From positions 124,001 through 188,000 of the forward strand of contig NZ_FORG01000007.1 in NCBI RefSeq assembly GCF_900113945.1: DNA of 64,000 nucleotides, given 5' to 3'. Below, in pieces: positions 1 through 9,611 of this stretch. The DNA is from Xenorhabdus mauleonii (lineage in GTDB: Bacteria; Pseudomonadota; Gammaproteobacteria; Enterobacterales; Enterobacteriaceae). The number at the start of each line of letters is the position of its first letter. Positions within the stretch are counted from its first letter, which is position 1. The position numbers were made by a program, and so were the translations under genes. The notes under the pieces were generated by a model, which saw nothing but the letters and a program-made list of their open reading frames with translations, was not told the DNA's origin and did not search any database.

Positions 1-6
1 ATCCAT
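1..6 (-). CDS. Start codon of the next gene, probably tssG (partial)
   Basis: On the reverse strand the tssF stop (18-20) is followed by a GGAG Shine-Dalgarno (14-17) and an ATG at 6-4. Only two codons lie in the window. In type VI secretion clusters tssG normally follows tssF directly, so this is probably the tssG start. The identity rests on gene order alone. Confidence 0.4.
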
Positions 7-17
7 AGTCAAACTCC

Positions 18-1763
18 TTACATAATTGAGCGATAACCTTGAATCATTGAAGGTGCCAAATACCATTCAGTTCCCGATGGATGGCTGATGACACGCATTC
101 TTAACCACGTACCTTGTGTGAGACAAAATGGGAAAAATTGGTATAGAGAATTGGCAAAGCGATACATTTCACCTTCATGAGAATAGGTCTCTTCATTCAG
201 TGTTAGAGTGATCAATAAGCAACGAACGGGTCTGCCCCTAATTATTCTGTCGCCCCATTTCGCATTGATATTTGCGATCCCCTCAATCATGTAACGAATT
301 TTCCGGCTGCCGGGACGATCAATATCTGCATACAGATCGAAATCCTTTAAGAGTTTTTTGACCGCAATCACCACATCCAGTAGGTAGCTACCCACTGAAT
401 AATGGGAGAGTAAATCCCAATGGCGAGGGCTATTGATAATTGGGGGATAACTGCGCGAGGTTCGTGTGATATTCTTCAACCGGAAAGTTTCTGGAACGTT
501 TTCCCCACTGAAACAGATATCTCCCAACGCAAGTGGGGGATGATTCAGCTCAAAGCCATAAAAATGGCAAATGAATTCACGTTCAGGCGGTTTTTGCATT
601 AACTCCGCTTTACTATCGTAGAACACCAGTTGATAGCGGATCTTACCCAACGCATCATTTGTTACTTCAAGAGCATAGAACCAAGCCTTATCGTATTCAG
701 GATGATAGCGCTCCATCCCAGTAAGAAGACTGACCGGATAGAACTGATATTCATCTCCGCGACTTTCTTCTTCGGTATTAGGTTCATTTTTTAATTCAAT
801 ACCTGCGATATGCAAAACACCTTGTGTCGGCATCAATGGTAAACAATAACGCGCGGTTTCCGCTTCAAAAGACAGGGCAACCTGACTGTCCCGTTCCATA
901 TTCACGACTGGCGTACAATAAAGTTGAAATGCTGACGATATTTGTTCAGCAGATAAAGGTAATATAGTATCCAATGTTAATATGACACTGAATTCACGAT
1001 GCTTTGACAATTCCAATCGATTTGCCATAGTTGGTAAAGGTAAATTCAGAAATTGATTAACATGCGGCAGATAGAGTGATTCCATCAATAATTGTGGTGC
1101 CCAGTTATCTCCCACCGCAGAAGACAAAACCAAGCGAGAGGCACCAGAAAGAGGTTCAAACCGCTCTCCATGAGCTTTATAAACTTGGTCATTGTGGTGT
1201 AATTCCGCACCACAATAATGCTGACTCAAACCCAGCATCAAAGTATCCGCGACCTGTTCGTCGCTGCTCAAAAACAGATTAATTGGCCGGGCCAACCACT
1301 CCTCTTCTTTGCCAATATAACGAAACTTCAAAATGATTTTGGTTGTTTGCACTTAGTGCGTGATTTCTCGCGATATCAGAGTCAGTGGAGTAATAGCACA
1401 TTCACGACAAGTGACATAAGTCTGCCGATCTTGGGTATAAACTTCCGTTCCTGCCGGAATGGAAAAATCAAAATCACCTTGTCCCTCGCTCTCAAACTGA
1501 ATAATGCTGGTAGCTGGAATGCCTTTGATCGGCTGTGCACGCAGCCTTTGCAATAATGGTTGGGTTAACTCAGGAAGTGCATCATCAACTTTCTGGCTCA
1601 AACGACCCATCAAAGCAGCAAAACCTTCATTCAGTCTTTCTACATCAGGATCACGACCACTGAATGTATCCCTGAGATGTGGGCTATCTTCGCTAACCGT
1701 TTTTGCCAATTGCCTCAAATAATTAAGTTCCCGCTGATAATAATATTCAAACTGATTCACCAC
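18..1763 (-). pseudogene. tssF: Type VI secretion baseplate protein TssF (VasA/ImpG family), interrupted by an in-frame stop
   Basis: TssF is a baseplate subunit of the type VI secretion apparatus and works with TssE, TssG and TssK. The first part (1353-1763, 136 codons) has the typical TssF start, MVNQFEYYYQRELNYLRQLA, followed by the conserved stretch with FEYYYQREL, SGRDPDVERL and ALPELTQPLLQRL. It ends in TAA at 1355-1353. The next codon, GTG at 1352, continues in the same frame with TssF-like sequence for 444 codons, ending in the typical region LYQFFPFCLTQGTWLRMRV. Together they give about 580 residues, the usual full TssF length. So a single stop codon splits an otherwise intact gene. 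Restart at the GTG is possible but has no Shine-Dalgarno. Either this T6SS is inactivated, or the stop is suppressed or a sequencing error. No other T6SS gene lies upstream. Confidence 0.85.
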
Positions 1764-2666
1764 TTACTCCCTTACTTAAAGTAAAGACATACACAGCATG
1801 AGTGTTCGCCTCTTGTCCAAAGAAAATTAAATACACAATAGAAAAAATAATCACTCTCTTTATAGAATGATTATTTTTTAATTTAAGATAAGGTTCATTT
1901 TAGACTCATCATATTTAGAACAAAACAGGATTAATGAAGATAACTAATTCCCATCATTATTTACCAATCAAAAATCTGGATTAAACCCTAAATGCTAATA
2001 AAAATATGTTAAAAAAACCTACCGAAATAACAAGTAACAACCAATAATAATTTTATTATAAAACCAAAATCATTATTTAATCGTCATAATAAGCCACTTT
2101 AAAAGCGATAGATGAAATATTTGCCTAGAAAAAAACACAACCAAATCATAACAAATTGAATTTAAATCAATTATCAACAAATACACAAAGTGAGATAATG
2201 ATCACATTACAGGTAATTAGGCAAGAATATGAAATAAAAAACATATGGGAAATTAAAAATCCAATAACTTAATAAATGTTAATCAATTATATATATAAGA
2301 TTATAATAAGATGATTAATTAACCATATAAAAACCATCTAATAGAAATATCTGAAAGGACAAAAAATAAAATGCGTAAATATAACTATTTATTTACATGA
2401 TCACAGATTAATATTCTTGTTTTATCTCTCCTTTTCAGAATATTTCTTTTCCATATATGCAATGGTTCTAAGACCATCACGCTATGACAAAGTCATAAAC
2501 CCATAAGTGATCTATATACCATTTTTAAAATTCCATGCAGATTTTATTTGCCTATTTATAGATAGCATCCTATTTATTGTTCAACAATATTAAAACAATA
2601 ATTTAACAACAGATACAGTTTCAACCAACAACATTACGCAAACTAGTTTAGCTGGGGGAATAAAAT
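1764..2666. other. Long AT-rich intergenic region
   Basis: About 900 bases with no convincing ORF. An AT-rich hairpin lies at 1842-1879 (AAAAAATAATCA and TGATTATTTTTT, 12-bp arms) and could end transcription. The right end must hold the promoter of the 5-oxoproline genes. I recognised no operator. Confidence 0.5.
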
Positions 2667-3395
2667 ATGCAGCAAGCCGTCAACTTCTGGCCCCTAATCG
2701 GGATAGCGGTCATTATCATCGGTTTTATCATCAGATTTAACCCTGTTTTAGTCGTCACAGCCGCAGGCTTCGTCACAGGAATAGCCGCCCAAATGCCAAT
2801 TCTGGATATTCTGGAAAAACTCGGTTCCGGCTTTATTAATACCTTGAACTTATCCCTGACCATTCTGTTCCCTCTGGTTATTGTTGGCCTGCTGGAAAGG
2901 CATGGGCTGAAAGAACAAGCCCAAAAGTCCATTGCTCATATCAAGGCCGCAACAACGGGTCGTTTACTGATACTCTATCTGTTTATACGTGAAATCTCAG
3001 CAGCACTGGGGTTAACCAGTTTAGGCGGGCATCCGCAAATGGTTCGCCCCTTGCTGTCGCCCATGGCTGAGGGGGCGGCCGAAAATCAATACGGTGAATT
3101 GCCGGATTCAGTTAAGTACCGTATCCGAGCCATGTCCGCTGCTACGGACAATACCGGCCTGTTCTTCGGTGAGGATATCTTTGTTGCTTTTGGCGCAATT
3201 ATCTTTATGCATAATTTCATGCTGGAATCAGCCAATATCCAAACTGAGCCATTGCATATCGCTCTTTGGGGTATCCCTACCGCAATTTGTGCTTTTCTGA
3301 TCCACTCAGTGCGGCTATATCGCCTGGATTTTTACCTTGCCAATGAACTGAATTCGCTGAATCACGCCAAGTTAAGCAATAAAGGGGAAAAATAA
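2667..3395 (+). CDS. 5-oxoproline transporter, DUF969 family subunit
   Basis: Integral membrane protein of 242 residues with about six hydrophobic segments, starting MQQAVNFWPLIGIAVIIIGF. It belongs to the DUF969 family, which with DUF979 is annotated as a two-part uptake system for 5-oxoproline (pyroglutamate). The start is supported by GGGGG six to eight bases upstream. The stop overlaps the start of the next gene (TAATG), implying translational coupling. The following pcp gene releases pyroglutamate from peptides, which fits the substrate. The family call is confident; the substrate follows from family knowledge and context. Confidence 0.8.
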   Translation: MQQAVNFWPLIGIAVIIIGFIIRFNPVLVVTAAGFVTGIAAQMPILDILEKLGSGFINTLNLSLTILFPLVIVGLLERHGLKEQAQKSIAHIKAATTGRLLILYLFIREISAALGLTSLGGHPQMVRPLLSPMAEGAAENQYGELPDSVKYRIRAMSAATDNTGLFFGEDIFVAFGAIIFMHNFMLESANIQTEPLHIALWGIPTAICAFLIHSVRLYRLDFYLANELNSLNHAKLSNKGEK

Positions 3396-4408
3396 TGTTT
3401 CAATTACAGTACCTCTATGTGTTGGCCGGGCTAATTTTAATCTCGATTGCAATTATGTCATGGCGTGATAAAGCCAACCCTCGCCGTTTCACAACAGGCT
3501 TGTTTTGGGGGCTTTATGGTTTGATCTTTCTGGTAGGAAAATGGAGTACTGACCTGATGTCACTCTGGATCAATGACGAAAATCATGCCCAGAGACTCGC
3601 GCATATTTCTGTCGGCGCATTAGTGGCTTTCATGGCTTTGCTGGCTGGATTTGGCGGTGTTCGTCTGGGAAATTATCATCAAAGAACACAAAAACAACAA
3701 CAAGAAAGTGCTGAACGTCTTGGTTATCGGCTATTTTTGCCCGTCTTGATCATTCCTGTCATTACGATGTTGGGTGTACTGGCATTTAATCATATTCCCG
3801 GTTTGCAGGAAGCCGTTTTTGGCGCGGGAAATCATTCTACTTTAATTACACTCTTTTCCATTACGCTGGGTTGTTTGATTGGATTAATTCTTGCTTTACA
3901 CTTGAGCCGTGATGCTATCACTCAGCCAATACAAGAAACCCGGCGTCTGCTGGATGCAATTGGTTGTGTATTTATCCTGCCGCAAATTCTGGCAACACTT
4001 GGCTTGCTGTTTACCGTTGCAGGTGTGGGCACCATAGTTTCCTATCTGACGGAAAATTATTTGGCCGTCGATAACCGGTTTATTGCCGTAGTCACTTATG
4101 TTTTTGGCATGGCTCTGTTAACCATGATTATGGGTAATGCTTTCGCCGCCTTTCCTATCATCACTGCCGGAATTGGTATTCCCATTTTGATCTTGCAGCA
4201 TGGCGGCAATCCAGCAGTGATGGCTGCCATTGGTATGTTCTCAGGCTATTGCGGTACATTGATGACGCCCATGGCGGCAAATTTCAATATTGTCCCCGCC
4301 GCTTTGTTGGAGCTGCCCGATCGCAATGCTGTTATTAAAGCTCAAATTCCCACCGGGTGTGTTTTACTGATTACGAATGTGTTCTTGCTCTATTTTCTGA
4401 TGTTTTGA
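3395..4408 (+). CDS. 5-oxoproline transporter, DUF979 family subunit
   Basis: Polytopic membrane protein of 337 residues with about nine hydrophobic segments, and conserved-looking small-residue stretches such as GNAFAAFPIITAGIGIP and SGYCGTLMTPMAANFN near the C-terminus. It is the usual DUF979 partner of the DUF969 protein, and the two genes overlap by one base. The pair probably forms one permease in the inner membrane. pcp follows 41 bases downstream with its own Shine-Dalgarno. The proteins have no ABC or MFS motifs. Confidence 0.8.
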   Translation: MFQLQYLYVLAGLILISIAIMSWRDKANPRRFTTGLFWGLYGLIFLVGKWSTDLMSLWINDENHAQRLAHISVGALVAFMALLAGFGGVRLGNYHQRTQKQQQESAERLGYRLFLPVLIIPVITMLGVLAFNHIPGLQEAVFGAGNHSTLITLFSITLGCLIGLILALHLSRDAITQPIQETRRLLDAIGCVFILPQILATLGLLFTVAGVGTIVSYLTENYLAVDNRFIAVVTYVFGMALLTMIMGNAFAAFPIITAGIGIPILILQHGGNPAVMAAIGMFSGYCGTLMTPMAANFNIVPAALLELPDRNAVIKAQIPTGCVLLITNVFLLYFLMF

Positions 4409-4449
4409 TAAACCAAGATACGCTTACAAAAAGATAATAAGGAGCCGCC

Positions 4450-5097
4450 ATGAAAACTATTTTGATCACCGGGTTTGAACCTTTCGGTGGAGAGGCAATA
4501 AATCCATCATGGGAAGCCATCAAATCATTGCAAGGATACCAAGTTGCAGATGCGAAAATAGAAACGTGTCTGCTGCCCTGTGTTTTTGATGTTGCTTTAC
4601 AACACCTTTACGCAGCGATTGATAGCTTCCAACCAGAATTGGTTATTTCTGTGGGACAGGCAGGAGGAAGGACAGGTATCAGCATTGAGCGTGTCGCCAT
4701 TAATGTCAATGATGCCCGAATCCCTGATAATGCAGGGAAGCAACCCATTGACACCTCTGTTATTTCCGGTGGACCGGCTGCACATTTCTCTAGTCTGCCA
4801 ATCAAAACAATCGCTGGGGCCTTGAGAAAAGCGGGGATCCCTGCGTCCGTATCCCAAACTGCCGGTACTTTTGTTTGCAACCATGTAATGTATGGCTTGT
4901 TGCATTATTTAGCTCAAAATACGCCTTCAACACGGGGAGGATTTATCCATATTCCTTATCTGCCCGAACAGGCCGCTAACTTCTCTGATATGCCAAGCAT
5001 GACGTTAGAATTGATGACAACCGCGCTGAGATTAGCCATTGAAACAGCATGGGAAAATAAATCGGATATTAGCGTAACAGGCGGGGCGACGCATTAG
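4450..5097 (+). CDS. pcp: Pyrrolidone-carboxylate peptidase (pyroglutamyl-peptidase I)
   Basis: Cytosolic cysteine peptidase of family C15 that removes N-terminal pyroglutamate from peptides. The 215-residue length is typical. Visible family motifs are the start [21 protein letters not shown], the Glu-containing stretch [17 protein letters not shown], the catalytic Cys in [14 protein letters not shown] and the catalytic His in [10 protein letters not shown]. It is preceded by AAGGAG and lies last in the DUF969-DUF979-pcp operon. The three proteins together would import pyroglutamate and liberate it from peptides. Confidence 0.95.
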   Translation: MKTILITGFEPFGGEAINPSWEAIKSLQGYQVADAKIETCLLPCVFDVALQHLYAAIDSFQPELVISVGQAGGRTGISIERVAINVNDARIPDNAGKQPIDTSVISGGPAAHFSSLPIKTIAGALRKAGIPASVSQTAGTFVCNHVMYGLLHYLAQNTPSTRGGFIHIPYLPEQAANFSDMPSMTLELMTTALRLAIETAWENKSDISVTGGATH

Positions 5098-5098
5098 G

Positions 5099-5166
5099 TA
5101 TATATCTCCATTGGATTTCAAGATGCAACCAATAGCGCTGTAACTTGAAAAACGATCGATGTATTT
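5099..5166. repeat. Short degenerate copy of the TATAC/TTCAAG palindromic repeat
   Basis: Just after the pcp stop, the left end CCATTGGATTTCAAGATGCA and the right end CTGTAACTTGAAAAACGATC form imperfect inverted ends like those of the longer elements at 40062, 47092 and 48242. It looks like an internally deleted copy. Confidence 0.45.
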
Positions 5167-5181
5167 ACCAAGAGATAGATC

Positions 5182-5200
5182 AGCCGCAGAACACGCGGCT
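5182..5200. terminator. Weak hairpin downstream of pcp
   Basis: AGCCGC and GCGGCT form a 6-bp stem with a 7-base loop. There is no T-tract, so termination is only possible. It lies between the convergent genes pcp and pgpA. Confidence 0.3.
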
Positions 5201-5280
5201 AATCAAAAATATGTGCTGTAACCATGATGCTAAAAATGAACGCTAAGAATAGATTTAAAATATCTTATTAACGTCATGAG

Positions 5281-5772
5281 TTAGAAAGGCAATAGTTGGT
5301 AGAAATTCAACAACCAGATAACTACAACGGCAAAAATAGCTGCAATGATGTCATCCAGCATAATGCCAATACCGCCTTTTACATAGCGGTCAAACCAGCG
5401 GATCGGCCATGGTTTCCACATATCAAAAATGCGGAATACGATAAAAGCGACCAGAACCCATTGCCAGTTGAGTACCGGAATAGCCATCAACGTGATCCAC
5501 ATGCCGATGAATTCATCCCAGACAACACAACCCGGATCTTCCACATTCATGGCATCAGCAGCTTTCTGGCAAATTACGCAGCCAATGAGGGTTCCCAACA
5601 CAATGACCAACCAAATTCCCCATGTCGGCAACGGGGTCATAAGAAGCCAAAAAGGAATGGCTGCCACTGATCCCATAGTTCCCGGCATGATAGGTGACAA
5701 GCCACTGCCAAATCCCGTTGCCAGCAAATGCCAAGGATTACTCATCCTTAAGTGGCGTTTTGCGTCATCCAT
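5281..5772 (-). CDS. pgpA: Phosphatidylglycerophosphatase A
   Basis: Inner-membrane phosphatase that dephosphorylates phosphatidylglycerol phosphate, the last step of phosphatidylglycerol synthesis. Recognisable PgpA blocks are [47 protein letters not shown] and [17 protein letters not shown], then an acidic [10 protein letters not shown] near the end; about four membrane segments. The reading frame is open back to 5793 (170 residues). I prefer the ATG at 5772 (163 residues), which overlaps the thiL stop by eight bases; the longer start [10 protein letters not shown] is also possible. Last gene of the nrdR-ribD-ribH-nusB-thiL-pgpA run, as in E. coli. Confidence 0.92.
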   Translation of the reverse strand: MDDAKRHLRMSNPWHLLATGFGSGLSPIMPGTMGSVAAIPFWLLMTPLPTWGIWLVIVLGTLIGCVICQKAADAMNVEDPGCVVWDEFIGMWITLMAIPVLNWQWVLVAFIVFRIFDMWKPWPIRWFDRYVKGGIGIMLDDIIAAIFAVVVIWLLNFYQLLPF

Positions 5773-6811
5773 GTGTTCCCTCCGTTTGATCATTTTCTGC
5801 TTGTCGAACAGCTGAACACGGTACTAACGGTTTCTTATCGGTTTTAAAGTGATCAAAGCCGTTCAGATCCAACTCAATTTCTTCGTTGTTGTTGAAATAA
5901 CGGATGCCTTCCGATTCCGGCCTGATTTGCCCAATACAGCAGAAACTGGCACCAGAATGCGCCAACGCCATATTTAATGCGCCACGGTTCAACTCAGGTA
6001 CCGTGAAGCACAATTCATAATCTTCCCCGCCACTCAATGCCCATTTCAACGCTTGTTCGGGAGAAACATATTGCTGCATAGCTTCCGAATAAGGCAGTGC
6101 ATCCAAGTTAATACGGGCGCCACACTGACTGGCTGACAGGATATGGTTAAGATCCGAAATCAAACCATCAGACAAATCAATGGCAGAAGAAGCCAGATCG
6201 CGCAGCGCCTGCCCCTGTAAAACCCGTGGTTGTGGGCGAAGATGGCGTTTAACCAACCAATTGTGGATTGCGCTATCTTCAATAGTCAGGTTGTCTTGCA
6301 ACAATGCAAGTCCCGCCGCACTGTCACCCAAGGTTCCGGTTACGTAGATCCAGTCGCCATTTCTCGCACCCGCCCGGCGCAATGCCCTGCCAGCCGGAAC
6401 CAAACCATGCACGGTCAGAGTTAAACTCATGGGGCCTTTTGTGGTATCCCCACCAATTAACTGCATACCGTAATAATTCAGTTGCTCAAACAAGCTGTCA
6501 CTGAATCGCTTTAACCAATTTTCATCAACATCAGGCAACGTCAGTGCCAAAGATGCCCAAGCCGGATCCGCACCAACAGCAGCCAAATCGCTGATATTGA
6601 CAGCCAATGCTTTATAGGCCAAATCTTCCGGTGAGATATCAGGAAGAAAATGAATACCGGCAACCAACGTATCGGTTGTTACCGCCAATTCTTGCTTATC
6701 TGCAACGGTCATCAGCGCGCAATCATCGCCAATCCCTAGATTTACATCACGGCGGCGAATGGTATGGCGGTTGAAATAACGTGCAATGAGGTCAAATTCA
6801 CCACATGCCAT
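5765..6811 (-). CDS. thiL: Thiamine-monophosphate kinase
   Basis: Phosphorylates thiamine monophosphate to thiamine diphosphate, the active cofactor. The 348-residue protein shows the ATP- and Mg-binding stretches of the PurM/ThiL fold: [11 protein letters not shown] near residue 25, [14 protein letters not shown] near 45, [14 protein letters not shown] near 70 and [10 protein letters not shown] near 118. A later [13 protein letters not shown] stretch and GGEDYELCF match the C-terminal domain. The C-terminus runs about 20 residues beyond the E. coli protein. A GGAA sits upstream of the ATG. It lies between nusB and pgpA. Confidence 0.95.
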   Translation of the reverse strand: MACGEFDLIARYFNRHTIRRRDVNLGIGDDCALMTVADKQELAVTTDTLVAGIHFLPDISPEDLAYKALAVNISDLAAVGADPAWASLALTLPDVDENWLKRFSDSLFEQLNYYGMQLIGGDTTKGPMSLTLTVHGLVPAGRALRRAGARNGDWIYVTGTLGDSAAGLALLQDNLTIEDSAIHNWLVKRHLRPQPRVLQGQALRDLASSAIDLSDGLISDLNHILSASQCGARINLDALPYSEAMQQYVSPEQALKWALSGGEDYELCFTVPELNRGALNMALAHSGASFCCIGQIRPESEGIRYFNNNEEIELDLNGFDHFKTDKKPLVPCSAVRQAENDQTEGTHG

Positions 6812-6843
6812 AGTAGAATTCCAAAAAAGTGACTAACGATTAG

Positions 6844-6873
6844 CACATAAGGCCGGAACGCCGGCCTTATGTG
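6844..6873. other. Strong GC-rich hairpin between nusB and thiL
   Basis: Perfect 13-bp stem CACATAAGGCCGG with a 4-base AACG loop, inside an otherwise co-directional gene set. There is no T-tract on either side. It may protect the upstream message or partly separate nusB and thiL expression. Confidence 0.6.
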
Positions 6874-6913
6874 TAAAATCATCAAGTTATAATGGGGAAC
6901 TCCTGGCAAGCAA

Positions 6914-7330
6914 TCACTTTTTCTTGCGTACTGCCGGGCCAGCTTTGTCCAATACCCCATTTACGAATTTATGGCTATCTTCAGCACCAAACGTTTTTGC
7001 CAGTTCGATACCTTCATTGATAGCCACTTTGTAGGGAACATCATCACGAAAGCTTAGTTCAAACATCGCAACGCGCAAGATGGCTTTTTCCACCTGACCT
7101 AGCTCTTCGAGCTGGCGAGAAAGATAAGGCGCCATTAAAGCGTCCAATTTTGTGGCATTGACCGCTACCCCGGAGAGTAATTCACGGAAATAGGTGACAT
7201 CAACACCGGTTACGTCTTGCTCTGACAAAAATTGGAATTCAACATCAGCAATACTATTTTTAGATAATTGCCATGAATAAATTGCCTGAACAGCACACTC
7301 ACGAGCACGACGACGAGCAGCAGGTTTCAC
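6914..7330 (-). CDS. nusB: Transcription antitermination factor NusB
   Basis: RNA-binding antitermination factor that, with NusE (S10), recognises boxA in rRNA leader transcripts. The 138-residue protein starts [20 protein letters not shown], the characteristic arginine-rich NusB N-terminus, and contains [19 protein letters not shown] and [10 protein letters not shown] of the C-terminal helical domain. The start is GTG with GGGG eight bases upstream. It follows ribH by 28 bases, as in E. coli, and is probably co-transcribed with the riboflavin genes. Confidence 0.95.
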   Translation of the reverse strand: MKPAARRRARECAVQAIYSWQLSKNSIADVEFQFLSEQDVTGVDVTYFRELLSGVAVNATKLDALMAPYLSRQLEELGQVEKAILRVAMFELSFRDDVPYKVAINEGIELAKTFGAEDSHKFVNGVLDKAGPAVRKKK

Positions 7331-7358
7331 AAAATTCCCCTTAATTAAAACTAAAAAT

Positions 7359-7829
7359 TCAGCCTTTAATGGCTTTAATTACATTAATCATTTCCAATGC
7401 GGTCAAGGCAGCTTCTGCACCTTTATTACCCGCTTTAGTGCCAGCGCGTTCAATCGCCTGTTCAATACTTTCAGTCGTCAGAACACCGAATGTGACAGGA
7501 ATATTGCTGGACATTGCCACGCTGGACAAACCAGAGCTGCACTCACCAGCAACATATTCAAAGTGGGCTGTACCGCCACGGATAACTGTACCCAAAGCGA
7601 TAACCGCATCATATTGTTTGGATTCAGCCAATGCCTTGACTGTCAGCGGCAGCTCATAAGCACCCGGAACCCATACCACGGTGATATTATCTGAAGAAAC
7701 CTGACCGATGCGTTCCAACGCATCCACGGCCCCTTCCAGCAGGCTGTCATTAATGAAGTTGTTAAAGCGGGCAATTGCAATTGCAATGCGAGCTTCAGGA
7801 GCTGCAACAACACCTTTGATTACGTTCAT
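7359..7829 (-). CDS. ribH: 6,7-dimethyl-8-ribityllumazine synthase
   Basis: Condenses 5-amino-6-ribitylaminouracil with 3,4-dihydroxy-2-butanone 4-phosphate, the penultimate riboflavin step; normally forms 60-subunit shells. The length of 156 residues matches the family. Motifs seen are [19 protein letters not shown] near the N-terminus, [38 protein letters not shown] and [21 protein letters not shown], the last two bordering the active site. AGGAAGG precedes the ATG. No FMN riboswitch-like leader is visible; expression probably comes from upstream nrdR-ribD. Also called ribE in some schemes. Confidence 0.96.
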   Translation of the reverse strand: MNVIKGVVAAPEARIAIAIARFNNFINDSLLEGAVDALERIGQVSSDNITVVWVPGAYELPLTVKALAESKQYDAVIALGTVIRGGTAHFEYVAGECSSGLSSVAMSSNIPVTFGVLTTESIEQAIERAGTKAGNKGAEAALTALEMINVIKAIKG

Positions 7830-7927
7830 AGCCTTCCTTATATCTTATTCATATCCGCAGGGGCGCGGATCTTATCACATTATTTTTCTCTGCGTCTTGG
7901 TTTATGTCCAAACTTAAATCAAGACAC

Positions 7928-9034
7928 CTAGCGCGGTCGTAGGCGAAGACGCACATCTGGCCCAATTTGTTGTACATCAAACAGGGTGAATTCAGGTGCA
8001 TCTGATAATTTTTGCAATTCAGGGATGGAGAATAACCCACGGGCACTATCCCCCAATACTTTAGGCGCGATATACAGGATTAATTCATCCACCAGCCCCA
8101 GCGATAACAAAGCGCCAGCCAGAGCGGGGCCACATTCTGCCCATACAGAATTTACGTTACGCTTACCAAGCTGCATCATCAACAGAACTAAATCAACACC
8201 ATTACCATGTGCGGGCAGTAAAATCTGCTCAACATTATCAGGCCACTCTTGTTCGTCTTTGTTTGTGCGTGCTAACAAACATTTCCCAGCTTGCTGGATT
8301 ACCTGATGCTGTGGTGTTACACGATTTTGGCTATCTGTAATAATGCGGATTGGCTGGCGGAGAGTTTCTTGAGGGTAAACCGATTGTGTATCAGTATCCA
8401 GCTCATTCCAACGGACGGTAAAAGAGGGATCGTCAGCCAATACAGTTGCGCTGGAGCTTAAAATCGCACTGCACTGCGCCCGCAATGCCTGCACATCCTG
8501 ACGCGCTTCTGGTGAAGTGATCCACTTACTTTCCCCCGATGCCAATGCCGTACGGCCATCCAATGATGCCCCCAACTTCAATTGCAAATAAGGGAAACCC
8601 GTGCGCATCCGCTTGAGGAATCCTTTATTGAGGGACTCTGCCTGATCCATCATCAACCCATGCTCGACAGCAATGCCATTCTGTTGCAATTTATACAAGC
8701 CACGCCCGGCAACTTGTGGGTTGGGATCTTGCATCGCAACTACAACCCGGCTGATTCCAGCGGCAATCAGAGCATCTGCACAAGGCGGGGTCTTACCATG
8801 ATGGCTGCATGGTTCAAGGGTGACATAAGCCGTCGCGCCTTGCGCTTTTTCGCCGGCCATACGAAGAGCATGCACCTCTGCATGAGGTTCACCAGCACGC
8901 AAGTGGAAGCCTTCGCCTACAATTTGCTCATCTTTGACGATGACACAACCTACATTCGGATTTGGAGATGTTGTGAAACGCCCTTGGTACGCTAACTCCA
9001 GCGCCCGGGACATATAAATTTCATCGAGTGTCAT
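7928..9034 (-). CDS. ribD: Bifunctional diaminohydroxyphosphoribosylaminopyrimidine deaminase / 5-amino-6-(5-phosphoribosylamino)uracil reductase
   Basis: Carries out the second and third steps of riboflavin synthesis. Residues 1 to about 145 form the cytidine-deaminase-like domain with the zinc site HAEVHALRMAG and PCSHHGKTPPCADALI. Residues from about 150 form the NADPH-dependent reductase, with LKLGASLDGRTALASGESKW, NRVTPQH and AECGPALAGALL. The length of 368 residues agrees with E. coli RibD (367). The start follows the nrdR stop by five bases and has no obvious Shine-Dalgarno, so translation is likely coupled to nrdR. Confidence 0.96.
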   Translation of the reverse strand: MTLDEIYMSRALELAYQGRFTTSPNPNVGCVIVKDEQIVGEGFHLRAGEPHAEVHALRMAGEKAQGATAYVTLEPCSHHGKTPPCADALIAAGISRVVVAMQDPNPQVAGRGLYKLQQNGIAVEHGLMMDQAESLNKGFLKRMRTGFPYLQLKLGASLDGRTALASGESKWITSPEARQDVQALRAQCSAILSSSATVLADDPSFTVRWNELDTDTQSVYPQETLRQPIRIITDSQNRVTPQHQVIQQAGKCLLARTNKDEQEWPDNVEQILLPAHGNGVDLVLLMMQLGKRNVNSVWAECGPALAGALLSLGLVDELILYIAPKVLGDSARGLFSIPELQKLSDAPEFTLFDVQQIGPDVRLRLRPR

Positions 9035-9039
9035 GGTGT

Positions 9040-9489
9040 TTAGTCTTGTAGTCTGGCGATCTCTTCGCCGAATTCACGAATATCTTCAAAACTGCGGTAA
9101 ACAGATGCAAAACGAATATATGCCACTTTATCAAGTTTTTTCAACGCATCCATGACAAAGTTGCCAATCATTTTGGATGGAATTTCACGCTCTCCCGTTG
9201 CCCGTACCTGTGACTTTATATGACTGATCGCCGTTTCTACATCATCTGAGCTGACAGGACGTTTTTCCAATGCTTTTTGCATGCCACGCCGCAATTTTTC
9301 TTCGTCAAAAGGCTCCCGGATATCATCACTTTTAATCACTCGTGGCATCACCAGTTCTGCGACTTCAAACGTAGTGAAGCGTTCATGACACTCCAGACAC
9401 TGACGGCGACGGCGTACCTGTGAACCATCACCTACCAGACGGGAATCAATAACTTTTGTATCAACGGCTGCGCAAAATGGGCAATGCAT
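9040..9489 (-). CDS. nrdR: Transcriptional repressor NrdR
   Basis: Repressor of ribonucleotide reductase genes that senses (d)ATP through an ATP-cone domain. The N-terminal zinc ribbon is visible as MHCPFC and [12 protein letters not shown] (residues 1-43), followed by an ATP-cone from about residue 49 ([20 protein letters not shown]). At 149 residues it is the standard length. It leads the rib-nusB-thiL-pgpA series. Confidence 0.97.
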   Translation of the reverse strand: MHCPFCAAVDTKVIDSRLVGDGSQVRRRRQCLECHERFTTFEVAELVMPRVIKSDDIREPFDEEKLRRGMQKALEKRPVSSDDVETAISHIKSQVRATGEREIPSKMIGNFVMDALKKLDKVAYIRFASVYRSFEDIREFGEEIARLQD

Positions 9490-9543
9490 ATCGTTTCCTG
9501 ACAGTTAACAGAAGGGATGATAGTGTACCTTGAAGTGATCGTG

Positions 9544-9579
9544 AAAAACACCCTGTCAGTGAGTACTCACAGGGCGTTT
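9544..9579 (-). terminator. Rho-independent terminator after secF
   Basis: Read on the reverse strand, CGCCCTGT pairs with ACAGGGTG (one wobble pair) around a 12-base loop and is followed by TTTTT. It lies 33 bases past the secF stop and separates the secretion operon from nrdR. Confidence 0.8.
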
Positions 9580-9611
9580 AAGATATATCGTACCTAGATC
9601 ACACTAAAATA

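Noticed and set aside
7830-7927. Possible FMN riboswitch before ribH
   Set aside because: The spacer is only 98 bases and lacks the conserved RFN stems.
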